Shown here: positions 33,309 through 45,273 of the stretch, piece after piece
Position numbering within the stretch: the first letter of the stretch is position 1
How the letters are laid out: each line of letters begins with the position of its first letter
Notes under the pieces: model-generated
What the model saw: the letters and a program-made list of their open reading frames with translations, nothing else
Told to the model about the DNA's origin: nothing
Database searches by the model: none
From: Lyophyllum atratum
Taxonomy: Eukaryota > Basidiomycota > Agaricomycetes > Agaricales > Lyophyllaceae
Assembly: GCA_014905825.1 (NCBI GenBank)
Contig: JACGCN010000064.1
Location: 1 to 64,000, forward strand
Length of the DNA: 64,000 nt
Direction: 5' to 3'
Position numbers and translations under genes: made by a program

Positions 33309-36300
33309 CTAAGTCTGAGCTTCTGCTTGAACAGCTTGCACACGACGCGGAGGCAATGGAGGTCCAGGATTAGGACTGGGAGCAACTGGTTTCGAGGGCG
33401 TGTTGGGTGTCTCCCAGGGATGATCCGGGTCAGTGGGTAAATTCTCCACGTCTCCAGTGGCGGCGGGCGACCCGGTAACCCCATTCGCGTTCCCATTCCC
33501 ATTCTCAAAGGACGCCCGGCTGTTCTCATGCTTTATTGCGATGGACTTTAGTGTCTCTTCAGCGGACGGCGGCGTAGACTGGACGGCGGGTGGCTCCACT
33601 GGCACCGGCGGACGAGCGATGGCGGCTGGGGAGACTGGTGTGGAGCGTGGTGGGAGCGGGGGAGGGACGCGTGGGGAGAGCGGCTGTTGCGGCGAAGAAG
33701 TCGAACCCGCGTTGAGAGTGACGTCGGGCGACAATGAAGGAGATGCAAGGGTCGAGCCATCCCTGACTGGTTCGTCCACCTGCGAATCGGTATTTTCCTG
33801 AGACATTTGGGATGATACCTGGGGGGTCGATTGTTGCGAGGACGATACCGACGGCTGTGGCTGCTGATCACCGGATCCGGACAGCACCGGGTTCTTGAAC
33901 AGGCGGTATATTGAGGAGGATTTGCCCTCTGGTGCTGCCATGGATGGTGGCTGCGGCGGTGGCTTGTATCCCATTGCCATGATCTCACCACGGTGGCTAG
34001 CATGGATGCCGGGGATTGACATAGTCATGGCCTTGGGCTGCACGACGTGGATCGGCTTCAAAGGCTGGCTCGCATCCCCCTCAGTATTTGTCCGTGAAAC
34101 TGACGGGGAAGCCTTTCGAGACCCCCCAGCTGAGTCGCCTACTGACAAGTGTTTCGACGACGATGAGGATGCGGATGCGGAATGCGCGGAAGTTGATAGT
34201 GCCACACTTTCAGGGTACGATGACGGTCCCATGTGCGCGTCCTGAGGGGGAGCGAGCTCCGACCCCGACCATGGGTTACTCGCTGCGCGCGCCTTCCCTC
34301 TCGGTGTTTCTGGGACAGGGACAGGCAGCGTTCCGGGTGACGATGGCCGGCTTGCATCCCCTCCCTCGTCAGTGGCGTTGGAGTTCCTATCTCCGCTGGC
34401 ATCCCTGCCCCTCCTTTGAGCCACCGCTGCCCGCACCTCAGCATAGCTCGCCCTCGCCTTGGTCGCCACGCCGAAATTGGTGTCCGGCCGCAACCGCGAG
34501 CCAATAGCTGATCCTATCGAGCCATGGTCAGAGGCATCGTCACCACTTGTGTCCTTCCGCATGCCCCAGTTGACGCCCCACTTCCGCATCGCTTCCTTTG
34601 CGGTTTTGCTGAGTGCTTCTTTGTCTCCTGCGCGGGACTTGAGCGTCGAGAGGAAGGAATTAGGGCTGGCAGGAGTGCTGCTGCCTGAGGACTTTCCATG
34701 CGCAGATACGCTAGGGTCAGGTGCACTCTTTGTAGATTCTGTGGATAGTGACTTCGTGTGATCGCGTTTGGATGAGTGCTGAGATGAAGACCGACGCGTA
34801 GATGGTGGTTGCAAATGTGTATCCAGCATTGAGGAATCGTCACTACCTGGACTTCGGTCGCCGCCGTCTGAGTGCAAGTTTTCTGGGCTCTGAGGTGTGG
34901 ACCGTGATCTTGGGGCTCCTTTTTCCGATTCCGTTGAACGTCCACGATGAGGGTCATCATCAAGGTCATCTTCGGGATCAGCACCTTTCCGTGGAGTTGA
35001 CCCTTCACTTCTGACGCTGGAGAACCAGGAGCGACGGCGATTGTGTATGGTAGGTGTCTCTGCAGCTTCCTCCTCTGGAGGTCTTGTTTCACTCAACAAT
35101 GCAGGCGAAGACAGTGTAGCTGTCGGCGCAGACACTGTAAGCTCCTCAGCAGTTTCAGAGACATGCGCAGCGGGTGTTTCGTCGACCATAGGGGATGGAA
35201 CATCCAGTACAGGAGCAGATGCAGTCGGCTGAACGTCCTCGGCTTCTGTGTGCTCCGTGGCAGGAGTTGCCTGCCTCTCCTGGCGAGCGGCGTCTTGCCA
35301 TATTCCACCTCGATGTTCATGCTTTGCACTGTCGAAGAATGCAATGTCATCCATGTTTGGCATGACCACGGATTCTTGTATCTGCAATGAAAGAAGTCAG
35401 CGATGTATTAATTTTCGATTCAAAGTTTCGACTTACGATTTCCTTGAGCCTTGACTCAATTGTACTCAGAATCATGCTCCAAGTGATTTGTCGATCACTG
35501 ACAATAGGCTCGACTTCTAGCACCATTCGTGGCGTTTGCGTAAACGCATACCAGATACGGTTGCTAGGTGGTCGTTTGACTTTGATCAAGAGATTGCCTT
35601 CGAGCTCCTTCAAAACAGCTGCAAGAACCAACTTGACTGTATAAGATCTGAATGAGCCGAGGTTGATAGTCGCTGTGGCCTCGATGGTTATCCGGAACTC
35701 TCCCTTGTACTGGAAGTGAACCTCCATCGCGGCATCACCCTCCTTGGTGAGCTCCTTCAACATGGGCTTGCTCAAGGTCGGCGCTCTGTTCCCGACGGAG
35801 ACTTCGGTAACGACAATGTCGGTCAAGAATGTTGGGCGTTTGACCTTGGATAGCTTCTTCATGAGTCTACCGATGATATACGCCTCCAGTGTGTGGGTCC
35901 GATAATAGCTGAAAAATACACGCCCAATCAGGGCATTAAGCCATCGGGTCGGAATGACATCTGGTTGTTCGTCCAACGTAGCCACCAAATGGTTCATGTC
36001 TGTCGGTTGGAATATTGGTTGTAGTGGAGTCAGTGAGGGGGTTTTGGTGGGATGGTCGGATGCATGTATCAGTGCGAAGTACCAGTCCTCCATCTCTATG
36101 TTGGAGCGAACGAAGATGAACCATGGGGTAGACGGATTCAGTGCCTCTTCTCTAGCTGCCTGCTTTATCCTTTCCGCCTCTAACAGCTTCTCCTGCTGCT
36201 TTGGAGTAACCTCTTTCTGTTCCACCTTTGCATCCATATCTTCATCACTCAGCTTCATCTCCTTCGTCACGCTCAGCATATGCTTTTCCGCATCCAATTT

Positions 36301-36834
36301 CTTGGGCTTGAGGCAAATCGCATTGCGCTTCGCGAATAGTTCGCCGTCCTGAAGGCCTTCGGGGTAAATGACCACATCATGACCGCCCAATTCCACAGCC
36401 GCCTCACACTCCGTCATCTCTTCGTCCTCGTAGAGATAAAGCACCTTGCCCTTCAAAACAACATACCACATATCCTTAGGTCGTGACCGCTTTGGATCCT
36501 TCGATCGCGCGTCCAAGAACGAACGCACGAGTGTCACATAGCCGCCATCCAAATTTGACTCTTCAAAGGTCCGCCTCATGGTAAGCCATCCTTTCCGAGT
36601 GCGTGGGATGTCGTCCGTCTCGAACGCCGCAACCTCTGCGTCCTCGGCGTCTGAAGTCGCGCCACCCGCCTTCAGATTCTCCGCCTCGAGCCTTCCTTTG
36701 GCTATTTTGTCAACGTCCGCACTTCCAACTGGAACAGAGGTGTAGATGGTGAAGAATATGAGGCCAGCGACGACAAGGGGAATGAACGTGATTCCTCCGA
36801 GGACATATGCGTAGAACAAAGCCTTGAGAGTCAT
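33309..36834 (-). CDS. NVJ2: NVJ2/TEX2-like SMP- and PH-domain lipid-transfer protein
   Basis: SMP-domain proteins move lipids at ER contact sites; yeast Nvj2 acts at the nucleus-vacuole junction and at ER-Golgi contacts. Two long exons (one intron at about 35388-35442) encode about 1,150 residues. In order: a transmembrane segment at residues 12-35 ([20 protein letters not shown]), a PH-like domain ([20 protein letters not shown] to about residue 185; [19 protein letters not shown]), a charged helical insert, and an SMP domain at about 265-475 ([60 protein letters not shown]). After the intron comes [20 protein letters not shown], then about 660 residues of Ser/Pro-rich tail with proline motifs such as [11 protein letters not shown] and PGPPLPPRR. 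The long tail is much larger than in yeast Nvj2. Confidence 0.9.
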
Positions 36835-37253
36835 TAGTGTTCAACGCTGAGCAGGAAGCTCTTGAATAGGCGCTGTTGCTAATGGAAGAAGGGGCCGAGA
36901 GGGCCTACAATTGGCTTCCAGAGAAACGGAGAATGTAGAGGGTTCTTGAAAACGAGAGAGGAACACGTTTCGGGGGACAACGTCACAATTCGGGCACGTG
37001 CCAAGCCACGGAGCTAAGTGACGGAACCAAATCAGATTCGTCGCCGCCACTGTGTTGACGATACGAGGTACGGCAAGGTCGTATAATACATAATACATTG
37101 AATGGCAAGGTGATCGTTATCCAAGCCGTCTACATAATTATTTCATGAGGATATGATAGGTGGAACATGTCAGTACCATAATACGGTGAACATAAGATCA
37201 TAACGCGACACGGTCCTGTACTGCGGGTGACGTTCTCAGCCCTCGTCCGTGTC
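36835..37253. other. Promoter region of the NVJ2-like gene
   Basis: About 0.42 kb upstream of the NVJ2-like ATG and downstream of the next minus-strand gene. CACGTG occurs at about 36995-37000. No coding evidence. Confidence 0.45.
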
Positions 37254-38172
37254 TTATGGTCGGTTGCGTGTACAACGCGTTTTTCTACGCTTCACCAAGG
37301 CTTTTGAGAAGAGCCCTCTCCTCTCCTGTTCATAGATTGAAGGTAATGTCGCTTGCCAATGTCCCAACCGCCAAGTCCAGTCCTGTAGCGCGGAGGATGT
37401 GCAAGGTAGGGGAGCGAGTGGAGGGAACGTGTGATTGAACACAGGGTGGCCAGGGACTGTAAGCTGGTCACCAAACGCGCTATTCTGGAAAGGGACGCGA
37501 CAAAGACTATCTTGTTCACGGGGCCCACAAGGGGTGATGATTATTTTTGGGATCATGGGTTGGGAACTAAATCCCGTTTCAGGTTCTTTCTACTCGTGGA
37601 GAGTTACCTTCGCATGTATACATGTCTAGAATCCAAGACTCACGGTGTATGACGAGGAATTCCGCCGCATAAGCTGTTTGCGCTGCTGAAATCGAGGTAA
37701 TGTTGATTCAGAATTTATAGGACAAGCAGGAATTGAAGGCACGCCCTGGAAAAGATAGCTTGAGACCAGAAAAAGGTAGAAGGAAACACAAATAATATAC
37801 CGTATGTTCGTCCAAAACATCGGCGACCTCAGCCTCAGATAAGTGCTCCAGCTCGGCCAAGACCTCTACAACGTGTTGAAAATCGCTTTTGATTATGTTG
37901 TGCAGGCTGTGGTACAGTGGCGCAACGGCTCTCCCACAATCTCCTGCGAGATGTTGCAGCGTAAAATCGGAAGAGTCAAGCGGTTGGACAAGGGAACGCA
38001 GAGCCTGTAGATCAACGACCTGAGTAGCACTGTTAGTTTCGTTCTCGGGGATAAATTAGAGACGCACGAGGACATTCCTATCATCGAGTATCGATACCGC
38101 ACCACCTGGGGTTTCGAGGTGCAACTCCCACCCCCGCAACGCGGTGCTCATGCTTGCCAGACGTGCCAACAT
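37254..38172 (-). CDS. Uncharacterised small protein, two confident 5' exons
   Basis: Exon 1 starts at 38172 (MLARLASMSTALRGWELHLE, ending SILDDRNVL). A 46-nt intron with GTGCGT donor and CTCAG acceptor leads to exon 2 (VVDLQALRSLVQPLDSSDFT, continuing through AVAPLYHSLHNIIKSDFQHV and ELEHLSEAEVADVLDEHT). Both exons are continuous, in phase and helical in character, so a real gene is likely. Downstream exons are less certain: a short one ending NSSSYT at about 37650, and a terminal basic exon ending in LVKRRKTRCTRNRP with a stop at 37254. The start could be mitochondrial-targeting-like (two Arg, no acids in the first 15 residues). I do not recognise the family. Confidence 0.5.
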
Positions 38173-39686
38173 GGCAGCACCCCAAGGTCAAGATGGATGT
38201 CAGTTAGACCTATAAAATGGGGAAGATTGGGGGACAGGGGGACCAGGTGGGCGAGCAGCATAGGAATCTTGCGGTTGCAGTTGATAATAAATAGTTTCCG
38301 GCAGTGACAGAACCCGGGTAGTGCTTTTACGGCTATTTTTAGAATTCGGATATGTTGAGCAGATGATGGGCGCCGGCCTCGACCCTACCATCTGCCCTCC
38401 ACCCCTGCGCCTGGACCACTTCCGTTCCAAGTTTCGACTGTTGTTCTTCGAGACCAAACCCAGCTACATAAGGTGTTCATTCAGCTCACGAAGTCTCTGT
38501 GCCGATCCCTTATCTAGTAGTACTGGACAGCCCACTATAGATTGGTTGATCCACTGGACAAGCTTTTTCTCACTGAGCTGGCTTTGAGCTCATGATCCTT
38601 CCCGGCCCTCCCACTCCAGCTAGATGCCAGACGATTCGAGGTGTACAGGACACATGTCGCCTGTTGACCTACTCAAATCATCCAAACATGACTTGTGCTT
38701 GCCACAGCTTGACAGGGCAAGTCCTTCAACAGAGCAGGATAAATCAACGACATAGCACCTCCAGCGTATCTTGAGGCTTGAGCCTTTTTTTCCTGGCTTA
38801 TATGGAGAGCCTTGTGTCTCTGCTCTGTCCCTTGCTCTAGATAACTCTCTTGGTATTTCCATACAAGTCGCACTGGCGTTCTGCGAGGTTTCCTCGTCCG
38901 CGTCGTCCAAAGCCAAGCTCGACTTCAGAAAATCTCGGACATATCGAAAGTAAATCTCCAGCCGACCTACTGTGATTCAGTACTCCTTCGACCCTCGAAA
39001 ACTTCCCTGACTGAAACACTGCCAACTTGGCGTGCAGACCGCATGTTGCTTTAAATGACCAGCAGCGCTAGCTTAGTGAGCTGCAACGACCACTGCAGTC
39101 ATTCATGCACCTGTCGAATTTCAGCCAACATGAATTTGGCGATGTATGATTAGGCGTGAACGTTTGGTAGAAGAGCCTTGATGACCTGACAAGTACTACG
39201 CTAGTACACCACACTCGTAGCCTCTCGTTGGTCTGCTTCGTGGTACACTTTATCCGAGGTCGATCTCTAAGATATCATAGCGCATGGCGTAGTGACTTCC
39301 GGCCACTGGATTTCTGTTTCTCTTAAAGAGCATGATATCAGGGTTACACGCGCAGCGTCGTACTAGCAATCGAAGAGTAGTCATAATTGTGGCTGCGGAG
39401 AGGTGCACTGGGATAAAGCACTCGCCTACTATGATCCAACATTGAAGGTTGGATATGGAAACTATGGCCAACTCGTGCCAAATAAACTAGACATGGAAAT
39501 AAGAAGATGTCTACGGTACCGTACCAATGCCATGCGCAGGAAAGGGAGTGTGAGATGAAGTCCGTATATAGACTGAGAGTCCGGAATAATGGATGAGAAT
39601 GGGATGAAAGCGCCAGGAAACGAATGCGTGTGAAGGAAAACCATGCAGAGAAGTAGTGATGGAAAGAAGGGCAAAGATTCTATCGA
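38173..39686. other. 1.5-kb region without a recognised gene
   Basis: Open frames on both strands at 38.3-38.6 kb (+) and 38.6-38.95 kb (both) are short, overlap each other and match no family. The left end should hold the promoter of the small gene at 37.3-38.2 kb. Confidence 0.4.
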
Positions 39687-40727
39687 TTACAAGATTCGCA
39701 GCGCCCGTGAGTTTGAATAATAGCAAACAACCGCCATCGCTATGGTGGCAAAGGTGAGAGGGATTGATAACGCGGCTACGATGGCGCGGGAGATGCTTGC
39801 GAAGACGGCTGAAATCTGCGATTCTATCTTGGATGCGAAGGTCGGAGAAAATTTCGAGTAAAAACGCGATCGTGAATGGGAGCGCTCCCTCCAGATTTCC
39901 AGGCCCATTTCATATGCGAAAGATAGGCAAAGATCGCGGTCGGCGCGATGGAGGATGGCTGGCGCAGACTGTCTAGCATCACCTGGGAGGGCCGACGTCG
40001 CCGGAACAATGGTAACGGGTGTGGGGATATCGACAGTGATTTTTATCCGTTGAAATGGCAGAAAGAGCCGATGTTTGCTGGATTGTGTCACGTTATCCTT
40101 TAACTGACATCCGTATACACCCAAGACGACGCTCACGACGTCCCAAATAGAGTGGAAGGAAGTTGGGTAGTCGGCAAGACGGGAGGACTCGAAAGAAAGA
40201 TATAACTCGAGCCAAGTGGAGCAGTTGGGGAAGGATTGCTCTTGACTCCAAAGGTCACAATATTTTTCGGTGTGCTCCCCAAATCCCTCGTCGAAACCGT
40301 CTTTGGCGACTCGACAGGAGCAAGCGCCCGTAAACTGCTCCCACCCCCATATATCAGGACCGTAGACTTCGTGATAGTACGAAAGGCATTCCTGGCAGAG
40401 GAGTTTTCGAAGGAAGGATTCGTATTGGGCCAGAGCCTGGGTTGACCGTTCGAACAGGTGCGCTGTGACGGCGGGCAGGAGATGGTTACGGATGATAAGC
40501 AGGAGTTCTGTGGGAATCCGCAATCTTGCCGGAATAATGTTGAGCTTTCCAGCGAAGGAATCCTGGAGGATGGAGTCCAAGGTCTGAATTTCTGGTGAAA
40601 GATATGCAAGCGATGTATGCATGAGGATCGACCTTGAGGTAGTGATTGCAGGTTCTGACATGTCGCGCCTCGGGTGAGAAGAAATCTTTAGAGGTGGATC
40701 GTATAAGTAGAGCGCATGGTGGGTCAT
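39687..40727 (-). CDS. Conserved agaricomycete protein with Cys pairs and a C-terminal membrane anchor
   Basis: A single-exon frame of 346 residues; the MSEPAITTS methionine at about 40661 is an equally good start. It resembles a lineage-specific family in mushroom genomes that I know only as uncharacterised: a helical start (LRIPTELLLIIRNHLLPAVT), LLCQECLSYYHEVYGPDIWG, WEQFTGACSCRVA, and a long middle. It ends in a basic stretch and a hydrophobic segment (AIVAALSIPLTFATIAMAVV) at the extreme C-terminus, with about ten residues after it, so it would be tail-anchored. The two clustered Cys pairs (CQEC, CSC) could bind metal. No function is known. The coding frame is clean and codon use is ordinary. 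Confidence 0.7.
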   Translation of the reverse strand: MTHHALYLYDPPLKISSHPRRDMSEPAITTSRSILMHTSLAYLSPEIQTLDSILQDSFAGKLNIIPARLRIPTELLLIIRNHLLPAVTAHLFERSTQALAQYESFLRKLLCQECLSYYHEVYGPDIWGWEQFTGACSCRVAKDGFDEGFGEHTEKYCDLWSQEQSFPNCSTWLELYLSFESSRLADYPTSFHSIWDVVSVVLGVYGCQLKDNVTQSSKHRLFLPFQRIKITVDIPTPVTIVPATSALPGDARQSAPAILHRADRDLCLSFAYEMGLEIWRERSHSRSRFYSKFSPTFASKIESQISAVFASISRAIVAALSIPLTFATIAMAVVCYYSNSRALRIL

Positions 40728-41883
40728 ATATCTGAATGGAGACGATAATTACGGATGAAAGTGGGCTTGTCGGGCGTGACGTGATGTGAGGTTGTAGCAT
40801 GGAACAGCTCAAGACAGGCGGCACCAGGCAGTCATTATGGGCAAGAACCAGTTACTTCGTACGTAGTGGCATTAGAAACAGAGCCCTTGCTTCGAAGACT
40901 AGACGGGCGTCGAGAATAAGAAGGCCGGCCGGATTCGGATTCCTATAAGAAGTTTCCCGGACAGCTTCGCAAATAAACACCGTGACTAGCAGCATGATTT
41001 CGAAGATCCATGCGTTCAACACGGTACATGGTCAATGGATGGCTTGCTTCCTATGATAAGGGTATGAAAAGCTCTTGCGATGGTTTTCTGCGTGAAGGCG
41101 CGAGTTTCACCGTTCTTTACCCTGGTCTCGTAGATGGTAGTCATACCCTGGGCAGCAAGCTGACCAGGGTGAGGTAACCCTTCTATTGAAGGAGAATAGA
41201 GCACATGAGAAGTCTTCTCCATAGAAAAGAGCAGCACTTCGACTGAAAGAAAAAAGTTTCTTTGACGGAAGAGTCAGTGGTCAGATCAGTGGTCAGATCT
41301 CTAAAATCAAATCGCGGGCATTGATTTGATGAGATTGAAAGTCAGCGACGCCCGCAACAACTCTCTATGCACCCCCTCTTGAAGTACTAGTTACCATTGC
41401 GTCTATCCTAAAAGATCTTTGACATATGACTGAAGCGATCTCGAGATTAGACAGTACTACATGCTATAATTTCGAATTCAGGCTGTCGATCGCGAACCCT
41501 TCACCTTGTTCCATTTTTTCAGTGATTACTGAGACAATGGACTACTCCGATGAGTTGTCTTCAAGCCACGAAGTCGGTAGGTACGATCGTGCTCGAGAGT
41601 ATGATGCATAAGAGTCCATCAACGAACCTCGTGGTTCGGGAGTTGCAGATCTGAAATTTGGTCGAGCTCAAGATCATAAATGATCAATCAATCTTTTAAA
41701 AACACGGCGGATAGACATCTTAGTGGTGAACTCGGGGCGAAGGGATAGGCTGGTCATCCTACTACTGAGATTGAAGTCAGCACAGGTGGAAGAATTGAAT
41801 CATCGCCCTTTGATGCCAAGTTACACAGACAGCCATAAACTCTGACCAATCGGTTTAGATGAGTACATAACGAGAGCGAAAGG
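40728..41883. other. Intergenic region with a short tandem duplication
   Basis: About 1.15 kb without a recognised gene. A direct duplication of about 13 bp (CAGTGGTCAGATC) lies at about 41274-41300. Only short orphan open frames are present. Confidence 0.4.
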
Positions 41884-42557
41884 TTAGAGACCACTTATCA
41901 TGTCAGGAGCACAAAACGGTCCATCTTTGTGGTGCGAAGGGGTACAAAATGCCAATTTGAGTGACAAAATATTGCAGCGAGACTGTGCGCAGAACATAGC
42001 TGCTCCAGGAATGGCGCCACCTGCTGCGATGTGCTCTTGGACTGGCTCCGAAACAAATGCGGGGATCATGCAATATGCCTCGATGTTACGTCCCTCGGGG
42101 TCAAGAACGAACGCGGCATAACAAGTCGGAAAACATTGTTTTCGAATTCCCGGTGGCCCGTTACAGGTTGCACCTGCCTTTCTGTGTGGGAGAGTTGTCG
42201 ACAGAAGATAGTAGCATGCACTTTAGTAATATACAGAGCGGCATGGAAGTCCCGGACTTGCTGGCAATTGGACGCGCGGAAGGCGATGTGAAGCTTCTCC
42301 TCTTTTTCTCCCTCTGACACGTCTACTTCGGGAGCAATCCAGAACGCGGGGGCAGGGAAATTATTCCCCATTCCAATAATATCCTTCGCAGGTTCCGATC
42401 GCATTTGTACCTGTAAGCCAAGTGAAGGGTCAGTAGACAGTACAAATTCAGGCTAGAGTCAGACCTCACCCTAGGGGTTTGAGGGAGGCAAGATAGAAGT
42501 CTTTAGTTTCATCGCCTGGACATTCACGACAGATACGCCGATGTGCGAGAGCGTCAT
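41884..42557 (-). pseudogene. Glyoxalase/bleomycin-resistance fold protein, frame-broken
   Basis: Vicinal-oxygen-chelate fold protein of the small fungal glyoxalase-like family. The start at 42557 gives MTLSHIGVSVVNVQA, with the metal-site His as in MPVxHIGLxV. A one-base loss then shifts to DETKDFYLASLKPLGYK, spanning an intron (about 42417-42469). A second one-base loss leads to MRSEPAKDIIGMGNNFPAPA, then FWIAPEV, KLHIAFRASNCQQVRDFHAA, an intron (about 42190-42235), KAGATCNGPPGIR and YAAFVLDPEGRNIEAYC (metal-site Glu). The usual family stop after this point is missing, and the frame runs about 50 codons further to 41884. The frame breaks could be sequence errors. I lean to pseudogene because the C-terminus is also abnormal. 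Confidence 0.65.
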
Positions 42558-42904
42558 GGCGGTGGCTAGCGAACGAGTTCGAAATTCACTCTCCCTGAAG
42601 CTTGTTCCACTGAAATTCGGCTCCGCCCAACATCGAGTGAGGATATTCCATTATATGGCCATGTGGGCTAGGCTTAGAGCACGCTCAACGGCTTGAGGAA
42701 GAGATTCTTCTGGCATGCGCCCCCCAGTGTCGGCTAATGTTGGGAATAAGGACCACTTGAGCGGAAACAGATGATGTTCAAAGAGGCGACGCGTTATTGT
42801 CTAGTATTTGGTCCTTAAACTAAATGTGCCGGGCAAATTAGCCGACTGACCCGGTCTCTTTCTATAACCTTCAGGTGGACGGGATAAGCACGTAGCTTGT
42901 CGCG
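42558..42904. other. Shared upstream region of the glyoxalase-like gene and 2-methylisocitrate lyase
   Basis: About 350 bp between divergent starts. No coding sequence is supported. It presumably carries promoters for both directions. Confidence 0.4.
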
Positions 42905-45273
42905 ATGCTCTCCATGCGGCCAGCCCTCAGGCTTTCCGGCATTCGTCAAACCCTTCGAACGATGTCATCGGCGGCCTCGATTGTACCAACCCTTCCACTT
43001 CAGCCCCCTTCGGTGGACGAGGAGGCTGCCCTTTTTGAGCAGCGCACGTCGGAAATGGAGGACTTCTTCAATCAACCGAGGTTTGAGTCTATCAAACGAA
43101 CTTATTCTGCCTCAGATGTTGCCTCAAAGCAAGGCTCCATGCCTGCTCTGCCTCTTCCATCGACACTGCTTGCGAACAAGCTGCATGCTCTGTTCTCCAA
43201 AGCAGCCAAGGAAGGAAAGCCAATACACACCATGGGAGCCATAGACCCTGTGCAAATGACTCAAATGGCGCGCCACCAGGAGGTCGTATACATCTCGGGC
43301 TGGGCAGCGTCCAGTGTCTTGACCACCGGCAACAACGAAGTCGGACCGGATCTTGGGTATGTCCGCAAATGGTCTCCACGATACCTTGCTAATACATGCG
43401 CTGCAGTGATTACCCATACACCACAGTACCAAATCAGGTGCACCGGATATTCCGTGCTCAACAGTTACATGACAAGAAACATTATGATGAACGTTTGGCT
43501 GCCTCCCCCGAACAACGTGAAAAGATGGAATACGTCGACTACCTCCGACCTATCATTGCGGATGCCGATACTGGGTGGATATTTTACATCCATAATCTGA
43601 CAAGGCCTTAATAACATTTTGTCAGACATGGTGGCCTCTCAGCTGTCATGAAGCTCGTCAAACTCTTTGCAGAATCTGTAAATCCACGTGTTGTCATTTG
43701 AATCCGGAGATTTCAAGGAAGCTAAATATTGAATGACGGCAGGGGGCGTCTGCTATTCATCTCGAGGATCAGTTGCACGGTGGTAAAAAGGTTTGTTTTT
43801 AGGATGGAATCCATGCAGGTCGAAGCTGACTCATTAGCCAGTGTGGCCACCTCGCGGGCAAAGTTCTTGTCCCGACCTCCACTCACATCTCACGCCTCAT
43901 TGCTGGACGATTCCAAACGGACATACTCAAATCGACCATGCACCTGATTGCTCGTACTGATTCTGAGTCTGCGAGACTCATTTCTTCAAACGTTGATGTT
44001 GCCGACCAAGAGTTTATCCTGGGGACTACAACCGAAAGTGCTCACTCCCTCGCCCAAGTACTATCGGATGCCGAAGCCAGGGGCGCAAGTGGTGCTGAGG
44101 TCGATCAATTGGAGAAGGATTGGACTGCGAGTCATCAAATGGTGACATTTGATCAAGGTTGGTCTTCATATATGTCCATGAAATGAGACACATGCTCACT
44201 TATCGCGCTCAGCTGTGCAGAAGGCAATTGATAAATCTAGCATTGGGAACAAAGATGAGGCATACAAGTCATACCTCTCTGCCGCCGCAGGAAAATCAAA
44301 CAATGAGAGGCGCGCAATTGCAACCGATATCTTGGGCGAAAGCGTTTTCTGGGATTGTGACCGTATGTCGTTCTGCGTTCACTCATCCTGATGTCGTTGA
44401 AGCCAACCGCTCTCATCATCAGTTCCACGCACACGAGAGGGATACTATCATTATACGGGCGGTATTGAGGTCCGTCGCACCCCACAGACAGCATGAAATC
44501 GAAGACTTGATTGATGGCCCATTAGGCTGCAATCAAACGTACCATGGCATATGCGCCGTATGCGGACCTTCTGTGGCTAGAAACCAAGGCACCGGATCTG
44601 GAGCAAGCCAGATACTTTGCGAGAAAGATCAGGGAGAAATACCCTGGAAAGTAAGCTTCATTATACCACATTCCTTCCGGCGGCATCTGATCTGAAGGTT
44701 ATTAGATGGTTTGTATACAATCTAAGTCCGAGCTTCAACTGGTCACAGCACGGATTCTCTGGTAACCTTATTTACAAATCCCAAAAGAGTGCTGCTGACC
44801 CGACTGTTTAGATACCGACTTGAAGAATTTTGTGTGGGAACTGGCAAAAGAAGGGTAATTGTGCACTTTTCATTGTCCTTCCCTTACTCAAAAGCTATCG
44901 CTAGCTTTGTCCTCCAGCTCATCTCATTGGCCGGACTTCACAGCAACGCTGTCGTCACCGGTCCGTGTATGACTTTCAGTTTCCAGAATGCATGTTTACC
45001 GTTTCTCTTCTCAGCTGAGCTCGCTGCCCGATTCAAAGATGATGGTATGTTGGCCTATGTACAACTCATCCAACGCAAGGAGAAAGAGATTGGCTGCGAT
45101 GTGCTGACCCATCAGAAATGGTTCGTCTTTTTCGTTCATCTGGTGCGCATGACTGACATGTTCGGGCCGCCAGGAGTGGTGCAAATTACATTGACAGAAT
45201 CTTGTCAAGCGTCTCATCAGGGTCTTCTTCGACCTCTGCCATCGGAAAAGATTCTACGGAACACACTTTCTAA
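42905..45273 (+). CDS. mclA: Mitochondrial 2-methylisocitrate lyase
   Basis: Cleaves 2-methylisocitrate to pyruvate and succinate in the methylcitrate cycle for propionyl-CoA disposal. Thirteen exons sum to 572 codons. The N-terminus ([20 protein letters not shown]) is a presequence. The isocitrate-lyase fold is complete: [48 protein letters not shown], then the catalytic loop [17 protein letters not shown] (Cys at about residue 240). [12 protein letters not shown] distinguishes methylisocitrate lyases from glyoxylate-cycle isocitrate lyases, which read M-G-G-K-V-L-x-P-x-[15 protein letters not shown] [18 protein letters not shown] and [17 protein letters not shown] close the protein. No C-terminal peroxisomal signal (ends in EHTF), consistent with mitochondria. 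Confidence 0.94.

Noticed and set aside
33548..34507. Long open frames on both strands within the NVJ2-like tail.
   Set aside because: They are low-complexity shadows of the Ser/Pro-rich coding frame and have no start context or domain.
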